Assembly (NCBI GenBank): GCA_019745975.1
Contig: JAIESQ010000105.1
Span: 1 to 40,123, forward strand
Source of the DNA: Pirellulales bacterium
Lineage (GTDB): Bacteria; Planctomycetota; Planctomycetia; Pirellulales; JAEUIK01
Direction of reading: 5' to 3'
DNA length: 40,123 bases
Shown here: positions 33,801 to 40,123 of the stretch, in pieces
Layout of the letters: each line of letters opens with the position of its first letter
How positions within the stretch are numbered: position 1 is the stretch's first letter
Made by a program: the position numbers and the translations under genes
The notes under the pieces: generated by a model
The model's database searches: none
What the model saw: the letters and a program-made list of their open reading frames with translations, nothing else
What the model was told of the DNA's origin: nothing

Positions 33801-35322
33801 CGAGTACCGTGGCAGCGACCGCCGCCCGAACCGCCCTCACGGTTGTCGTCCCGCTCACCGTGAGCGTCCCCGACGAAATAACTCTTGGCGCGCTGGCCTG
33901 CGCGGGCGCGGCGCCCCCAACGGCCGGGGCCGCAGGCGCCGCGGGTGCTGCCGGCGGCGCTTGGTCGTCGTCTTCAGGCTGCAATTCAATCGGGATCGGC
34001 AGCACGGCCTGCGTCGCGCGCCAGGCCTGTTCGAGTTGCTCGGCCTTGTGCTCCTTGCCGTGCAACGCCAGGTAGTGACGCGCCAACAAGTTCAGCGCTT
34101 CGGCGTCTTGTTCCTTCGTCGCCTCCTCGATCGTCGGCAGGTACTTGCCGCCGCGAATTTCCTCCCCCGAGGCAAACAAAAGCTGCGCGGTCTGGCGGCG
34201 CGCGAGCTTCGGCTCGGACCCTTCGACATCGATGTTCAATGCCCGTAGCAGTACGTCGAGATCGTTGCCGGCGGCAATCGCCTGGCGCAACAACGTGCCG
34301 AGGCGATTGAAGGTGTTCTCGTCCAGATCGTGCGGCGCGGAAACGACAAGTCCGGCAATATCGGCCATGCCAAATTGATTGCGCTCGACGAACGCGGCCC
34401 CACCCCCTTGCCCGCCGGCCGACAGCATTGCCTGCATCGTGGCCATGTCGGCCGAGTCGAGCACCATGCGCTGGAGAAGCTGCGGATTGATCTGCGGTTG
34501 CCCAGCGTTGGGGCCAGCACGCAGCATCTCGAGCATCCGGCCATACAGTTCGCGGGCTTCATTCTTGTCGAGCCTGGTCAGGTAGTCTTTGACGGCCGAC
34601 CAATCGCCAAGCGTGACGTTGCGCGCGAAGAGCTTCAGCTCGTAGTCGAACGTCAAGTCGGCGCGAACTTGCTCGATCGCGGCGCGCTCGAGCCTGGCCT
34701 TGTCGGCAGCGGCTTTTTCCACTGCGGCCTTTTCGGCCGCGGCTTTGTCGGCTGCCGCTTTCTCGGCGGCCGCCTTTTCCGCGGCTGCCTTCTCGGCTGC
34801 TGCCTTCTCTTCGGGCGTTTGCTCGGCGGGCGCGGTCTCAGTCGCTGGCGGATCCGCGGCCGGTGCTTCGGCCGGCTTCTCTTCTGGCTTTGCCGCATCG
34901 GCCGCCGGCGCCGCAGCTTCGGCCGGCTTGGCAGCGTCGGCTGCCTGGGCCGCGGGAGGAGCAGGTTGCGCCGCTCCTGGTGGCAACTCGGGAAGCTTCG
35001 GCGGCTTCGGGGCCGGATCGAGCCAGGCCTTCAGGATCACCGACGGCCGGCGATCGAACTGCAACTGCTGAATCTTCTGCAAACGCTTTTGCTTGGGATC
35101 GCTGGGGTTGGGCTGACCGCCACTTTGCGCCTGCGCTTGGGCTTGTGCCATCGCCGCCTGCACAAGCGCCTGCTGCTGCTCGGCCGACATCTCTTCGTCG
35201 AATTGGATCGCGACGCCAGATGAAACCGGTGCCGCCACCGGGACGGCGATGCCGAGTTGACCCAGCGCCGGCGAAGCAAGCGCAAGCGCCACAAGCGCCG
35301 CGCAGGCGAACTTCGATGTCAT
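30832..35322 (-). CDS. Giant exported membrane-anchored protein with Ala-rich repeats
   Basis: A ~1496-residue protein of unknown function. The ATG at 35322 is chosen because AGGGAGAA precedes it and a clean signal peptide follows ('MTSKFACAALVALALASPA'). After a Pro/Ala-rich stretch there is a Lys/Glu/Ala five-residue repeat (~170-208), a mostly alpha-helical body with TPR-like sections, a second Ala/Pro linker, and a C-terminal beta-rich region. One membrane helix lies near 1392-1416 ('ALTIGVVSILTIGLLVWMV'). It is followed by 'RRRR' and an ~80-residue cytoplasmic tail with 'VTPFTVIGLLRDI' and 'ISRLERHYF'. The bulk is therefore outside the cytoplasm. The tail resembles those of BatD-like planctomycete proteins. 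It follows a Cys-rich small protein gene and a sigma-54 activator on the same strand. Confidence 0.8.
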   Translation of the reverse strand: MTSKFACAALVALALASPALGQLGIAVPVAAPVSSGVAIQFDEEMSAEQQQALVQAAMAQAQAQAQSGGQPNPSDPKQKRLQKIQQLQFDRRPSVILKAWLDPAPKPPKLPELPPGAAQPAPPAAQAADAAKPAEAAAPAADAAKPEEKPAEAPAADPPATETAPAEQTPEEKAAAEKAAAEKAAAEKAAADKAAAEKAAVEKAAADKARLERAAIEQVRADLTFDYELKLFARNVTLGDWSAVKDYLTRLDKNEARELYGRMLEMLRAGPNAGQPQINPQLLQRMVLDSADMATMQAMLSAGGQGGGAAFVERNQFGMADIAGLVVSAPHDLDENTFNRLGTLLRQAIAAGNDLDVLLRALNIDVEGSEPKLARRQTAQLLFASGEEIRGGKYLPTIEEATKEQDAEALNLLARHYLALHGKEHKAEQLEQAWRATQAVLPIPIELQPEDDDQAPPAAPAAPAAPAVGGAAPAQASAPRVISSGTLTVSGTTTVRAVRAAVAATVLAQAPAAAAPATITLTPVAASPATPAAAAAPAAAGQVAAPADPAAVAAAEAKKAAREKRARLRQAKEQALRRAVELAPRVRKELGQTWLNESFSAQVERGREILTAIGTLVSTNLASRPTDAQFRLKSLQLQQSAVEALLRAAPERATEWKETLSLLASGWLREAQVSSELDQRERMGPGWQRDRYGNYFFVEDETQVSALRYSEGMAQPIKTNELLEVRPNEQWLALVSADLAPKFASTFAQLYLKVNEDAKAFPFIEQLAATHPDKARDLAHQFLRVWISNHNPNEQRDNGNPFFYYWGYERRAERIPLTRSKQERNLQELAEWIKRLRALPIGELNEELLTRAFTTAHSKAEVYKLESIENVFGELEHLKPRALAEMIQQMRGNLATVWQAPDVQKQAGTNRREQDIKAEVLRGFEVARAVCQKGLAKYPDHWALVQAEAAVLHDENEYQQQLEKRSEFSAVRLAALKRFAQAAELYGQAVAALPEDEQSLSVYEQWFYASLGSVDLPRITGSKVPDPKQPALIRQALLALPGETAEHHLSQFANDLFTRASSAKAELKHRYLKAGLEVVGDHKLALEARKLMDYYGDLVTEIKLETRIDGSDNVGHKQPFGVFVNLLHTKEIERESGGFGRYLQNQANNQSYYYNFGRPLENYRDKFRDIVTQALGEHFEVISITYQDAEVNSRALPEYGWRITPYAYLLLKAKGPEVDKLPPVRLDLDFLDTSGYVILPVESPAVPLDAKSDSAPQRPATEIRITQTLDERQAAEGKLLLEVRATARGLVPDLTELVDLKPAGFDIVKTEDGGVSVTQFDKDARENTIDSERIWTIALAASAEQPDKRPDKFHFAVAKAPVKEMLYQRYDDADLVTVEPQVALAERYAARDLRWLWMALTIGVVSILTIGLLVWMVRRRRPAPVSRFAMPRQVTPFTVIGLLRDIQANNGLSEPAHKELSASISRLERHYFLASEQVEPNLQDIAERWVRETSRS
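34699..34812 (-). repeat. Intragenic 15-bp tandem repeats coding for KAAAE units
   Basis: About seven imperfect 15-bp units within the giant gene encode Lys-Ala-Ala-Ala/Val-Glu/Asp repeats. The codons vary at third positions, so the repeat is conserved at protein level more than at DNA level, which argues for selection on an extended charged helix rather than recent slippage. Confidence 0.8.
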
Positions 35323-35416
35323 GGCCCGTTCTCCCTGACCCGGTGGTGTGCTTTGCTGGCGGCTTCGACTTAGTCGCACCCTGAAATGGTCGCCGTCGAA
35401 CGTCCGCGCATGCCCG

Positions 35417-35494
35417 AAGGGGACGGGAATCGTTTCCGGACTACGATGATGCCAGATTGACAACCCGCTGATCGGAAACGACTCCCGTCCCCTT
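35417..35494. repeat. 22-bp near-perfect inverted repeat (MITE/REP-like)
   Basis: Bases 35417-35438 and 35473-35494 are reverse complements at 21 of 22 positions (single mismatch at base 35429), with a 34-base centre. Each arm carries GGGGACGGGA followed by TCGTTTCCG. The element fills most of the 177-bp gap between the Cys-rich protein gene and the giant gene. It looks like the REP palindromes that travel with RAYT (Y1-type) transposases; no such transposase is in the window. It would form a strong hairpin in RNA and may separate the two transcripts. Confidence 0.8.
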
Positions 35495-35499
35495 GCTGC

Positions 35500-36216
35500 T
35501 CACGACCCGCGGTTGTCTGGTGGCGGCCCCGAGCTCGCGCCACGCGCGTCTTGGGGCCCGCTCTTCTCTTTCGGAGTCTTTCCCTTCCCCTTGCACTTGC
35601 ACTGACCGCTGCAACAACCGCAACACTGCTTGGGGAGCGGCAGTGCCTGCAACTCCGAAAGGTCCATCCGCGCCAAGCGAATCGCCGCTTCGAGGTCCTG
35701 GCGGTGGGTGGCGGCCGCTTCGCTATCGCCAGCAGCGGTCGACTGCTCGGCCAACAAGCGATAGTTCTGACGCGCGGCTTCGATTTCCGGTTCCCACTGC
35801 TCGCGCGGCTCCCCCTCCAAACGCATCAGCCAGGTCAGGTAGTACTGCGCGCTGGCCAGTGCATCGCGGGCTTCGGCCTTGAAGTCGGCGCGCGCCGACG
35901 CATCGGGCGTGACTTCGGCAACCAGCTCGGTCAGCTCGTCGTAGGCTTCGGGAAGCCGGCCCACTTCGAGCTTGGCCTGTGCTCGCGAAAGCCGCGCACG
36001 ACGGCCCGCGTCCGACCAGGCGGCGGGCAGCAGCGCCAGCGCGTCGTCGTAAGCGACAATCGCCTTGCTCAACTCACCGGCGGCGACATGGCGATCGGCG
36101 GCGGCGAGCCTGGCTGCCGCGCCGTCGACTAGCATCTGCTGCTGACCGGGTCCGTAGTGATACGCGGCCACGGCCGCGGGAACGAGCAACCACGCCGAAA
36201 GCAAAATGCCGCGCAT
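35500..36216 (-). CDS. Exported helical-repeat protein with a Cys-rich tail
   Basis: A 238-residue protein. The ATG at 36216 is preceded by a perfect AAGGAGG at seven bases and starts a signal-anchor-like segment ('MRGILLSAWLLVPAAVAAYH'); a longer in-frame start at 36264 is therefore rejected. The body is helical and TPR-like ('AAADRHVAAGELSKAIVAYD', 'RLPEAYDELTELVAEV'). The C-terminus has six cysteines in eleven residues (CCGCCSGQCKC) followed by a Lys/Gly-rich tail, suggesting metal binding. It sits between the sigma-54 activator gene and the giant gene, all minus strand; function unknown. Confidence 0.75.
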   Translation of the reverse strand: MRGILLSAWLLVPAAVAAYHYGPGQQQMLVDGAAARLAAADRHVAAGELSKAIVAYDDALALLPAAWSDAGRRARLSRAQAKLEVGRLPEAYDELTELVAEVTPDASARADFKAEARDALASAQYYLTWLMRLEGEPREQWEPEIEAARQNYRLLAEQSTAAGDSEAAATHRQDLEAAIRLARMDLSELQALPLPKQCCGCCSGQCKCKGKGKTPKEKSGPQDARGASSGPPPDNRGS

Positions 36217-36453
36217 GCGACGCCTCCTTGTACCCTTGGCTGTTGAGATTGCCAGGCTCCCCACGGGCCGGCTGGTTTTGGCGCCGGAGAAGATCGTTTC
36301 AGGATACCGCCGGCGGTGGCCAGAAGCTACGCAACTCCCTGCAAGCCGGTTCGAATTGCCACCCCGCGGCCGAGCTTTGACGCCCGTTGGCAGCCTTTCG
36401 TTCCACGCTGCCGCACCGCGCGATCGAAGTAATGGTCACTGCCGATCCGGCGA

Positions 36454-38394
36454 TTACCCCGAGGTCGGCATGCCAAGTTGCCGCATTTTGCGGTACAGAT
36501 TCGAGCGGTGGAGCCCCATGTCTTTGGCCGCCTCGCTCATGTTGCCCGCCGCGCGATCGATCGCCTGCCGGATGAACTCGGCCTGAAAAGCATCGGTCGC
36601 CTCGGCCAAGGTGCCGTCTGGCGGGAGCTGTCCGATCGGCCCACCGCTGGCCGGCGCAATGAATGCCAGATCGTGTGGCTCCACGCGATCGCCGCTCAGC
36701 AAGTAGGCTAACCGCTCCATCAGATTGCGCAGCTCGCGGACGTTCCCCGGCCAGCGATGCCGCAACATGCCCTCTCGCGCCGCAGTCGAAAACACCGGAG
36801 CTTGCCGTCCCAGCCGTCGGCAGAAATCGCCCAAAAAGTGCTCGGCCAGCATCAGCACGTCGTCGCCGCGCTCGCGCAGCGGCGGCAGCTCGATCGACAC
36901 GACATTCAGACGAAAGTACAAGTCCTCGCGAAACCGTCGTTCGCGCACCATGTCGGCCAGATTGCGATTCGTCGCCGCCAGCACGCGCACGTCCGTGGCG
37001 ATCGGCTGCGAGCCACCGACACGCACGACCACCTTCTCTTCCAGCACGCGCAACAGCTTGGCCTGCCCCGCAGGGCTCAGCTCGCCGATTTCGTCCAACA
37101 GCAGCGTCCCGCCGGCGGCCAGTTCGAACTTGCCTTGGCGAACGTCGTGTGCGTCGGTGAACGCGCCGCGCTCGTGCCCGAATAACTCGCTCTCCAGCAG
37201 CGTCTCTGCGATCGCCGCGCAATTGACCGCCACGAACGGATGATTGCGGCGCCGGCTTTGGTAGTGGATGCTGTGGGCGACAACCTCTTTGCCCGTGCCG
37301 TTTTCGCCAAGAATCAAGATCGCCAGGTCGGTGTCGGCGATGCGGCCGATCGTCGAGCGCAGCGCCGCGATCGGCGGGCTGTCGCCAACCAGCTCGATCC
37401 CGGCCGCGGCCTGATCGACGATCCGCCGATTGTTGCGCGCCAGCGCCTCGCGTTCTTGCGTGTTCTCCAGCGCCGTGGCGGCATGCGCCGCCAGTTCGAC
37501 GAGCGCTTCCTCGTCATCTTGTGAGAATTCGCCTGTGAGCTTGTTGATCACCTCGAACGCGCCGAATCGTTGGCCGTTGCGACCCACCAGCGGCGCGCAC
37601 ACCAGCGATCGCGTCACGTAACCGAGTTGCCGATCGGCCTGGCGGCTGATCTCGCGTTGGTCGAGACGCCCCACGCGGCGGCGCTCGCCCGTCTGCACGA
37701 CATGGCCGACCACCCCTTGATCGTCAGCGACGCGCAGCTCACCGCGCGGTACGCCCAATGCCGGACGACCGACCAGCGTGTGCGTGGCGCGATCCCATAA
37801 GAAAATGCTCGCCCGATCGGCAGCCAACAGCCGCGTCGCCGCGGCGGCGATTTCGTTGAGCAAGGCCACGGTCTCTTGCGCGCGATTCCAGTGCGCGGCA
37901 ATCTCCAACAGCGATTCGAGTCGCACGACGCGCGCCGCTTGCCGCCCCTTGTGACGGATCGACGACAATCCCGCCGCCAGCACCTGCGCCAGATCGCCGG
38001 CAACCGCGATGTTGTGCGTGCCAGCGGCCCCAGCGGCCGGCAGAAACGTCACCAGGGCGTCGTTGTCCGCGGCCGAAGTCCGCAGCGGCACCGCCAGCCA
38101 GCGTTCGCGAGCACGGGCTTCTTCGCGGTCGAGCGCCTCACCCACCAGGTCGGCCGGAACCGATTGGCGCAGCCCAACGCTCCTGACAACCTCCAATTCG
38201 CCCGAAATTGCCGACACCAGGGCAGTAAACGAGGCGCCAGTTGCGTCCTGGAAAAGTGCCAGCGCGCGGTCGAGCCAGGCTTCGAGTGCCGATTCCTGCC
38301 CAACGGCCAGCAGAATCTCGATCCCGCGAACCGCCGCATCAGGAGTCCGGTGCAAAGCCTGCCAAAGCGGATTTGAATTGCGAATCGTTGTCAT
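36454..38394 (-). CDS. Sigma-54-dependent transcription activator with GAF sensor domains
   Basis: A 646-residue enhancer-binding protein. The N-terminus has two GAF-like sensory domains (~20-150 and ~170-320; the second with '[17 protein letters not shown]' and 'VVGHVVQTG'). The AAA+ domain has the Walker A 'GENGTGKE' (~361), the sigma-54 contact loop reading GAFTDA instead of GAFTGA (~408), Walker B 'LLLDEIGEL' (~431) and the arginine-finger region. The C-terminus is a Fis-type helix-turn-helix ('[20 protein letters not shown]'). It should open sigma-54 promoters when a small molecule or protein signal reaches the GAF domains. It is transcribed away from fabI across a 262-bp AT-rich spacer; no sigma-54 promoter was found there. 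Confidence 0.92.
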   Translation of the reverse strand: MTTIRNSNPLWQALHRTPDAAVRGIEILLAVGQESALEAWLDRALALFQDATGASFTALVSAISGELEVVRSVGLRQSVPADLVGEALDREEARARERWLAVPLRTSAADNDALVTFLPAAGAAGTHNIAVAGDLAQVLAAGLSSIRHKGRQAARVVRLESLLEIAAHWNRAQETVALLNEIAAAATRLLAADRASIFLWDRATHTLVGRPALGVPRGELRVADDQGVVGHVVQTGERRRVGRLDQREISRQADRQLGYVTRSLVCAPLVGRNGQRFGAFEVINKLTGEFSQDDEEALVELAAHAATALENTQEREALARNNRRIVDQAAAGIELVGDSPPIAALRSTIGRIADTDLAILILGENGTGKEVVAHSIHYQSRRRNHPFVAVNCAAIAETLLESELFGHERGAFTDAHDVRQGKFELAAGGTLLLDEIGELSPAGQAKLLRVLEEKVVVRVGGSQPIATDVRVLAATNRNLADMVRERRFREDLYFRLNVVSIELPPLRERGDDVLMLAEHFLGDFCRRLGRQAPVFSTAAREGMLRHRWPGNVRELRNLMERLAYLLSGDRVEPHDLAFIAPASGGPIGQLPPDGTLAEATDAFQAEFIRQAIDRAAGNMSEAAKDMGLHRSNLYRKMRQLGMPTSG

Positions 38395-38395
38395 A

Positions 38396-38494
38396 TCGAT
38401 ACCACAGCAAGCTGAATATAGTTGTCCATCTGATACTATTCAGCGCGAAATGAGCGAAAATGTTATCAAACAAACTCTATTCATTTGGTATCGA
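38396..38494. promoter_or_regulatory. Divergent AT-rich regulatory region with a 9-bp inverted repeat
   Basis: TCGATACCA (38396-38404) and its exact complement TGGTATCGA (38486-38494) flank an AT-rich stretch between the sigma-54 activator gene and fabI. The half-sites are 90 bp apart from start to start, about nine helical turns. This could be a pair of operator sites allowing DNA looping, or chance. The whole spacer is noticeably AT-rich for this window and should contain promoters for both genes. Confidence 0.4.
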
Positions 38495-38656
38495 AAAGAC
38501 AACACGAGACAGCGGTGGCGAGTCGAAATCCCGCCGTTGAGCCAAGTTGCGCATCGCGGTATCTTGCAGCGCCCAGGCGGCACCTGGGGCCAGAGAGTCT
38601 TGGCGCGAGCAACCGCTCTTGCGCAACAGATCGACCCGCCTACCAGGGAGCACGCC

Positions 38657-39481
38657 ATGGGACTGTTCGACGGTAAGAAGGGACTCGTCCTGGGGGTCGC
38701 CAACGACCGTTCGATCGCCTGGGCGATCGCCGAATTCATCATGGCCGAGGGGGCCGTTTGCGGCTTCACGCATCTGCCAGACCGCCCCGACGATGCCCGG
38801 CAGCGCAACCGTCACCGCGTCAACCGCCTGACCGAAAACTTGCCGGCGGCCAAGTTCCTGATACCGCTCGATGTGAACAACGACGAGCACATCCGCGCCG
38901 TGGTCGATCGCGCCGCCAGCGAGTTCGGCAAGATCGACTTCCTCTTGCACTCGATCGCCTATGCCCCGCTCGACGACCTCAAGGGGGACACGATCGCCTG
39001 TAGCCGCGATGGCTTCAAGCTCGCCATGGAGATCAGCGTCTACAGCTTGCTGGCGGTGGCCAACGCCGCCCGCGAAATTCTCAACGACGGCGCCAGCATC
39101 GCTACGATGACCTACTTCGGCGGCGAAAAGGCCGTGCCCGGCTACAACCTGATGGGCGTCTGCAAGGCGGCGCTCGATTCGTGCGTCAAGTACCTCGCTT
39201 ACGAGCTGGGGCCGCGCGGCATTCGCGTCAACGCCATCAGCGCCGGCCCGCTACGCACGCTGGCGGGCACGGGCGCCGGCGTCGACGACATGCTCATCCT
39301 CTATCAGCAGATGGCCCCGCTGGGGCGCAACATCACTCACGAAGAAGTGGGCCGCATCGGCGGCTTTCTCCTCTCCGACATGTCGAGCGGCATCACTGGC
39401 GAAATCCTGCACGTCGACGCCGGCTACAACATCATGGGTACGCCCGGCCGGATGCTCGATATTTTCAAGCAATTGAAATAA
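38657..39481 (+). CDS. fabI: Enoyl-[acyl-carrier-protein] reductase (NADH)
   Basis: A 274-residue short-chain-dehydrogenase-type reductase catalysing the last step of each fatty acid elongation cycle. Motifs: '[17 protein letters not shown]' (cofactor binding in the FabI manner), '[11 protein letters not shown]', '[20 protein letters not shown]' and the catalytic Tyr-x6-Lys in 'YNLMGVCK'. The C-terminal '[17 protein letters not shown]' and '[16 protein letters not shown]' are also typical. The ATG at 38657 has AGGGAG eight bases upstream; the frame extends much further back without evidence of coding. Size and motifs are those of true FabI, not FabL or FabV. It is the target family of triclosan. 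Confidence 0.95.
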   Translation: MGLFDGKKGLVLGVANDRSIAWAIAEFIMAEGAVCGFTHLPDRPDDARQRNRHRVNRLTENLPAAKFLIPLDVNNDEHIRAVVDRAASEFGKIDFLLHSIAYAPLDDLKGDTIACSRDGFKLAMEISVYSLLAVANAAREILNDGASIATMTYFGGEKAVPGYNLMGVCKAALDSCVKYLAYELGPRGIRVNAISAGPLRTLAGTGAGVDDMLILYQQMAPLGRNITHEEVGRIGGFLLSDMSSGITGEILHVDAGYNIMGTPGRMLDIFKQLK

Positions 39482-39486
39482 GCGCC

Positions 39487-39499
39487 GGGGACTGTCCCC
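39487..39499. repeat. Short hairpin GGGGAC-t-GTCCCC after fabI
   Basis: A perfect 6-bp-arm hairpin begins six bases after the fabI stop codon. It may help end transcription, but no T-run follows. A similar GGGGACTGTCCCC core is one I recall from planctomycete intergenic sequences. The rest of the 227-bp gap to the next gene shows a TATAGA/TATCCT region near 39643-39653 without a usable -35 element. Confidence 0.5.
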
Positions 39500-39708
39500 T
39501 CAGCCCCGTGCGATGGTTCCGCTCGGGTTCCGCTGGGCTCTGCCAGTGCCTGCCACGTATTTCGCGGCGCGATCGCGCGGCCAACCAGCGCTGGCCGAGA
39601 CCTCAAATAAATCGCTGCTCGCGCGCCGCTTAGCGTGTGCAGTATCCTATAGAATTACGAATGCCAGTGCGGTAATCCTCTCCTGGCGAACCCACGAGGG
39701 TGCGAACG

Positions 39709-40005
39709 ATGGCGGTCGATCGAGTGACTCTCGAAGCGTTGGACCTCTCACGCTTAGCCCTCCCAAGCGAACCTCGCGTAGTAGGCATCAAGGTTGATGA
39801 ATACGTCGACTCCGATGGTGCGGATGCACTGCGCGTCACCGTTGTACTGACCAACGATACGACCGACGAACAGCTCAGTGGTGAGAATTCTTGGGCGCTA
39901 AAGTCAGCGATTCGTGAAAGCTTGCGCGCTCACGGCGTGCAACTATTCCCGTACATCTTTCTGGCCACCGAAGCAGAGTTGGCTAGCGGCAGCGGCGAGG
40001 AATAG
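39709..40005 (+). CDS. Small hypothetical protein, first gene of a two-gene unit
   Basis: A 98-residue acidic protein with no signal, membrane helix or catalytic motif. The N-terminal half ('VVGIKVDEYVDSDGADALRV' then 'VVLTNDT') looks like beta strands, and the second half ends with 'LRAHGVQLFPYIFLATEAEL'. I recall similar small proteins upstream of HEPN-domain genes, which would make this pair toxin-antitoxin-like, but the support is thin. The ATG at 39709 is preferred over the GTG at 39700 because GAGG lies nine bases before it. It is followed after six bases by the frame at 40012. Confidence 0.6.
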   Translation: MAVDRVTLEALDLSRLALPSEPRVVGIKVDEYVDSDGADALRVTVVLTNDTTDEQLSGENSWALKSAIRESLRAHGVQLFPYIFLATEAELASGSGEE

Positions 40006-40011
40006 CCAGCG

Positions 40012-40116
40012 ATGCACGACGATTTGCTCGCGCAGGCCTTGTCGCTTACTGCACTTTCTGAGAACCGTTGCTGTATCAAGCAGCCAGAGCTAAGAGGCTT
40101 TCGGTCAGTTGGATGA
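40012..40116 (+). CDS. Short partial or disrupted gene at the window end (HEPN-like N-terminus?)
   Basis: The ATG at 40012 opens a frame that ends at a TGA at 40114-40116 after only 34 codons, seven bases from the window edge. The start 'MHDDLLAQALSLTALS' resembles the N-terminus of HEPN-type helical proteins ('MHxDLLxQA'). Those continue for about 150-200 residues, so the gene may be broken by a frameshift here or may be a chance frame. The codon phase just before the stop gives 'AKRLSVSWMIF' in another frame, somewhat like the continuation expected of such proteins. Not decidable from this window. Confidence 0.35.
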   Translation: MHDDLLAQALSLTALSENRCCIKQPELRGFRSVG

Positions 40117-40123
40117 TTTTTCG

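Noticed and set aside
34330-35223. Leu/Arg/Gly-rich plus-strand frame opposite the giant gene
   Set aside because: A mirror of the Ala-rich and KAAAE repeats of the giant gene; composition is an artefact of the repeat.

Overview
The window looks like chromosomal DNA of a planctomycete, probably from the Pirellulales/Gemmatales side. It is GC-rich. It encodes several protein types I associate with that phylum: a short two-helix protein beginning with an 'FSLATLL' helix, an SO2930-type dihaem cytochrome paired with a parallel beta-helix lipoprotein, a retropepsin-like protein, very large Ala-rich secreted or membrane proteins, and a Gfo/Idh-like protein with a membrane tail. Palindromic intergenic elements are scattered between genes. 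No rRNA, tRNA or CRISPR array was found. The taxonomic assignment is inference from gene content, not from a marker gene.

Left part (1-10.5 kb). The first 73 bases are the 3' end of a group II intron: the distal part of domain V and a complete domain VI with a bulged branch-point A. Next, on the minus strand, come an ABA4-like membrane protein, a quinone-oxidoreductase-like enzyme, and a two-gene type II restriction-modification module (N6-adenine methyltransferase and an overlapping putative nuclease) with lower GC than its surroundings. The DNA polymerase III alpha subunit follows, then a MazF/PemK-like toxin with its antitoxin. On the plus strand are a chorismate-lyase-fold protein and MutM, with an orphan ribbon-helix-helix antitoxin-like gene after them.

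Middle part (10.5-22 kb). On the minus strand: a Gfo/Idh-like protein, a tandem-domain glycerophosphodiesterase, a glycine-rich RRM protein, a small membrane protein, an atypical PPP-like phosphoesterase, the SO2930 cytochrome/beta-helix pair, an aldehyde dehydrogenase and a DCC-type thiol oxidoreductase. On the plus strand: oxygen-dependent protoporphyrinogen oxidase.

Right part (22-40 kb). A plus-strand run encodes a membrane-anchored coiled-coil protein with a DnaJ-like Cys cluster, a MORN-2 (YwqK-like) repeat protein, a coiled-coil protein with a retropepsin fold that has lost its catalytic DTG, a PAS-GAF-receiver protein behind a near-consensus promoter, and a membrane metallophosphoesterase. 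The 78-aa small membrane protein inside this run is on the minus strand. A minus-strand run encodes a sigma-54 activator, a Cys-rich-tailed small protein and a ~1500-aa exported membrane protein. Enoyl-ACP reductase (FabI) is divergent from the sigma-54 activator across an AT-rich region carrying a 9-bp inverted repeat. The window closes with a small two-gene unit cut by its end.

The observations most worth following are: the putative restriction enzyme with a rearranged PD-(D/E)XK signature; the group II intron end; the degenerate retropepsin; the receiver protein with an H-box-like helix but no ATPase; the phosphatase lacking GDxxDRG; and the palindromic dispersed elements, especially the 22-bp inverted repeat at 35417-35494.
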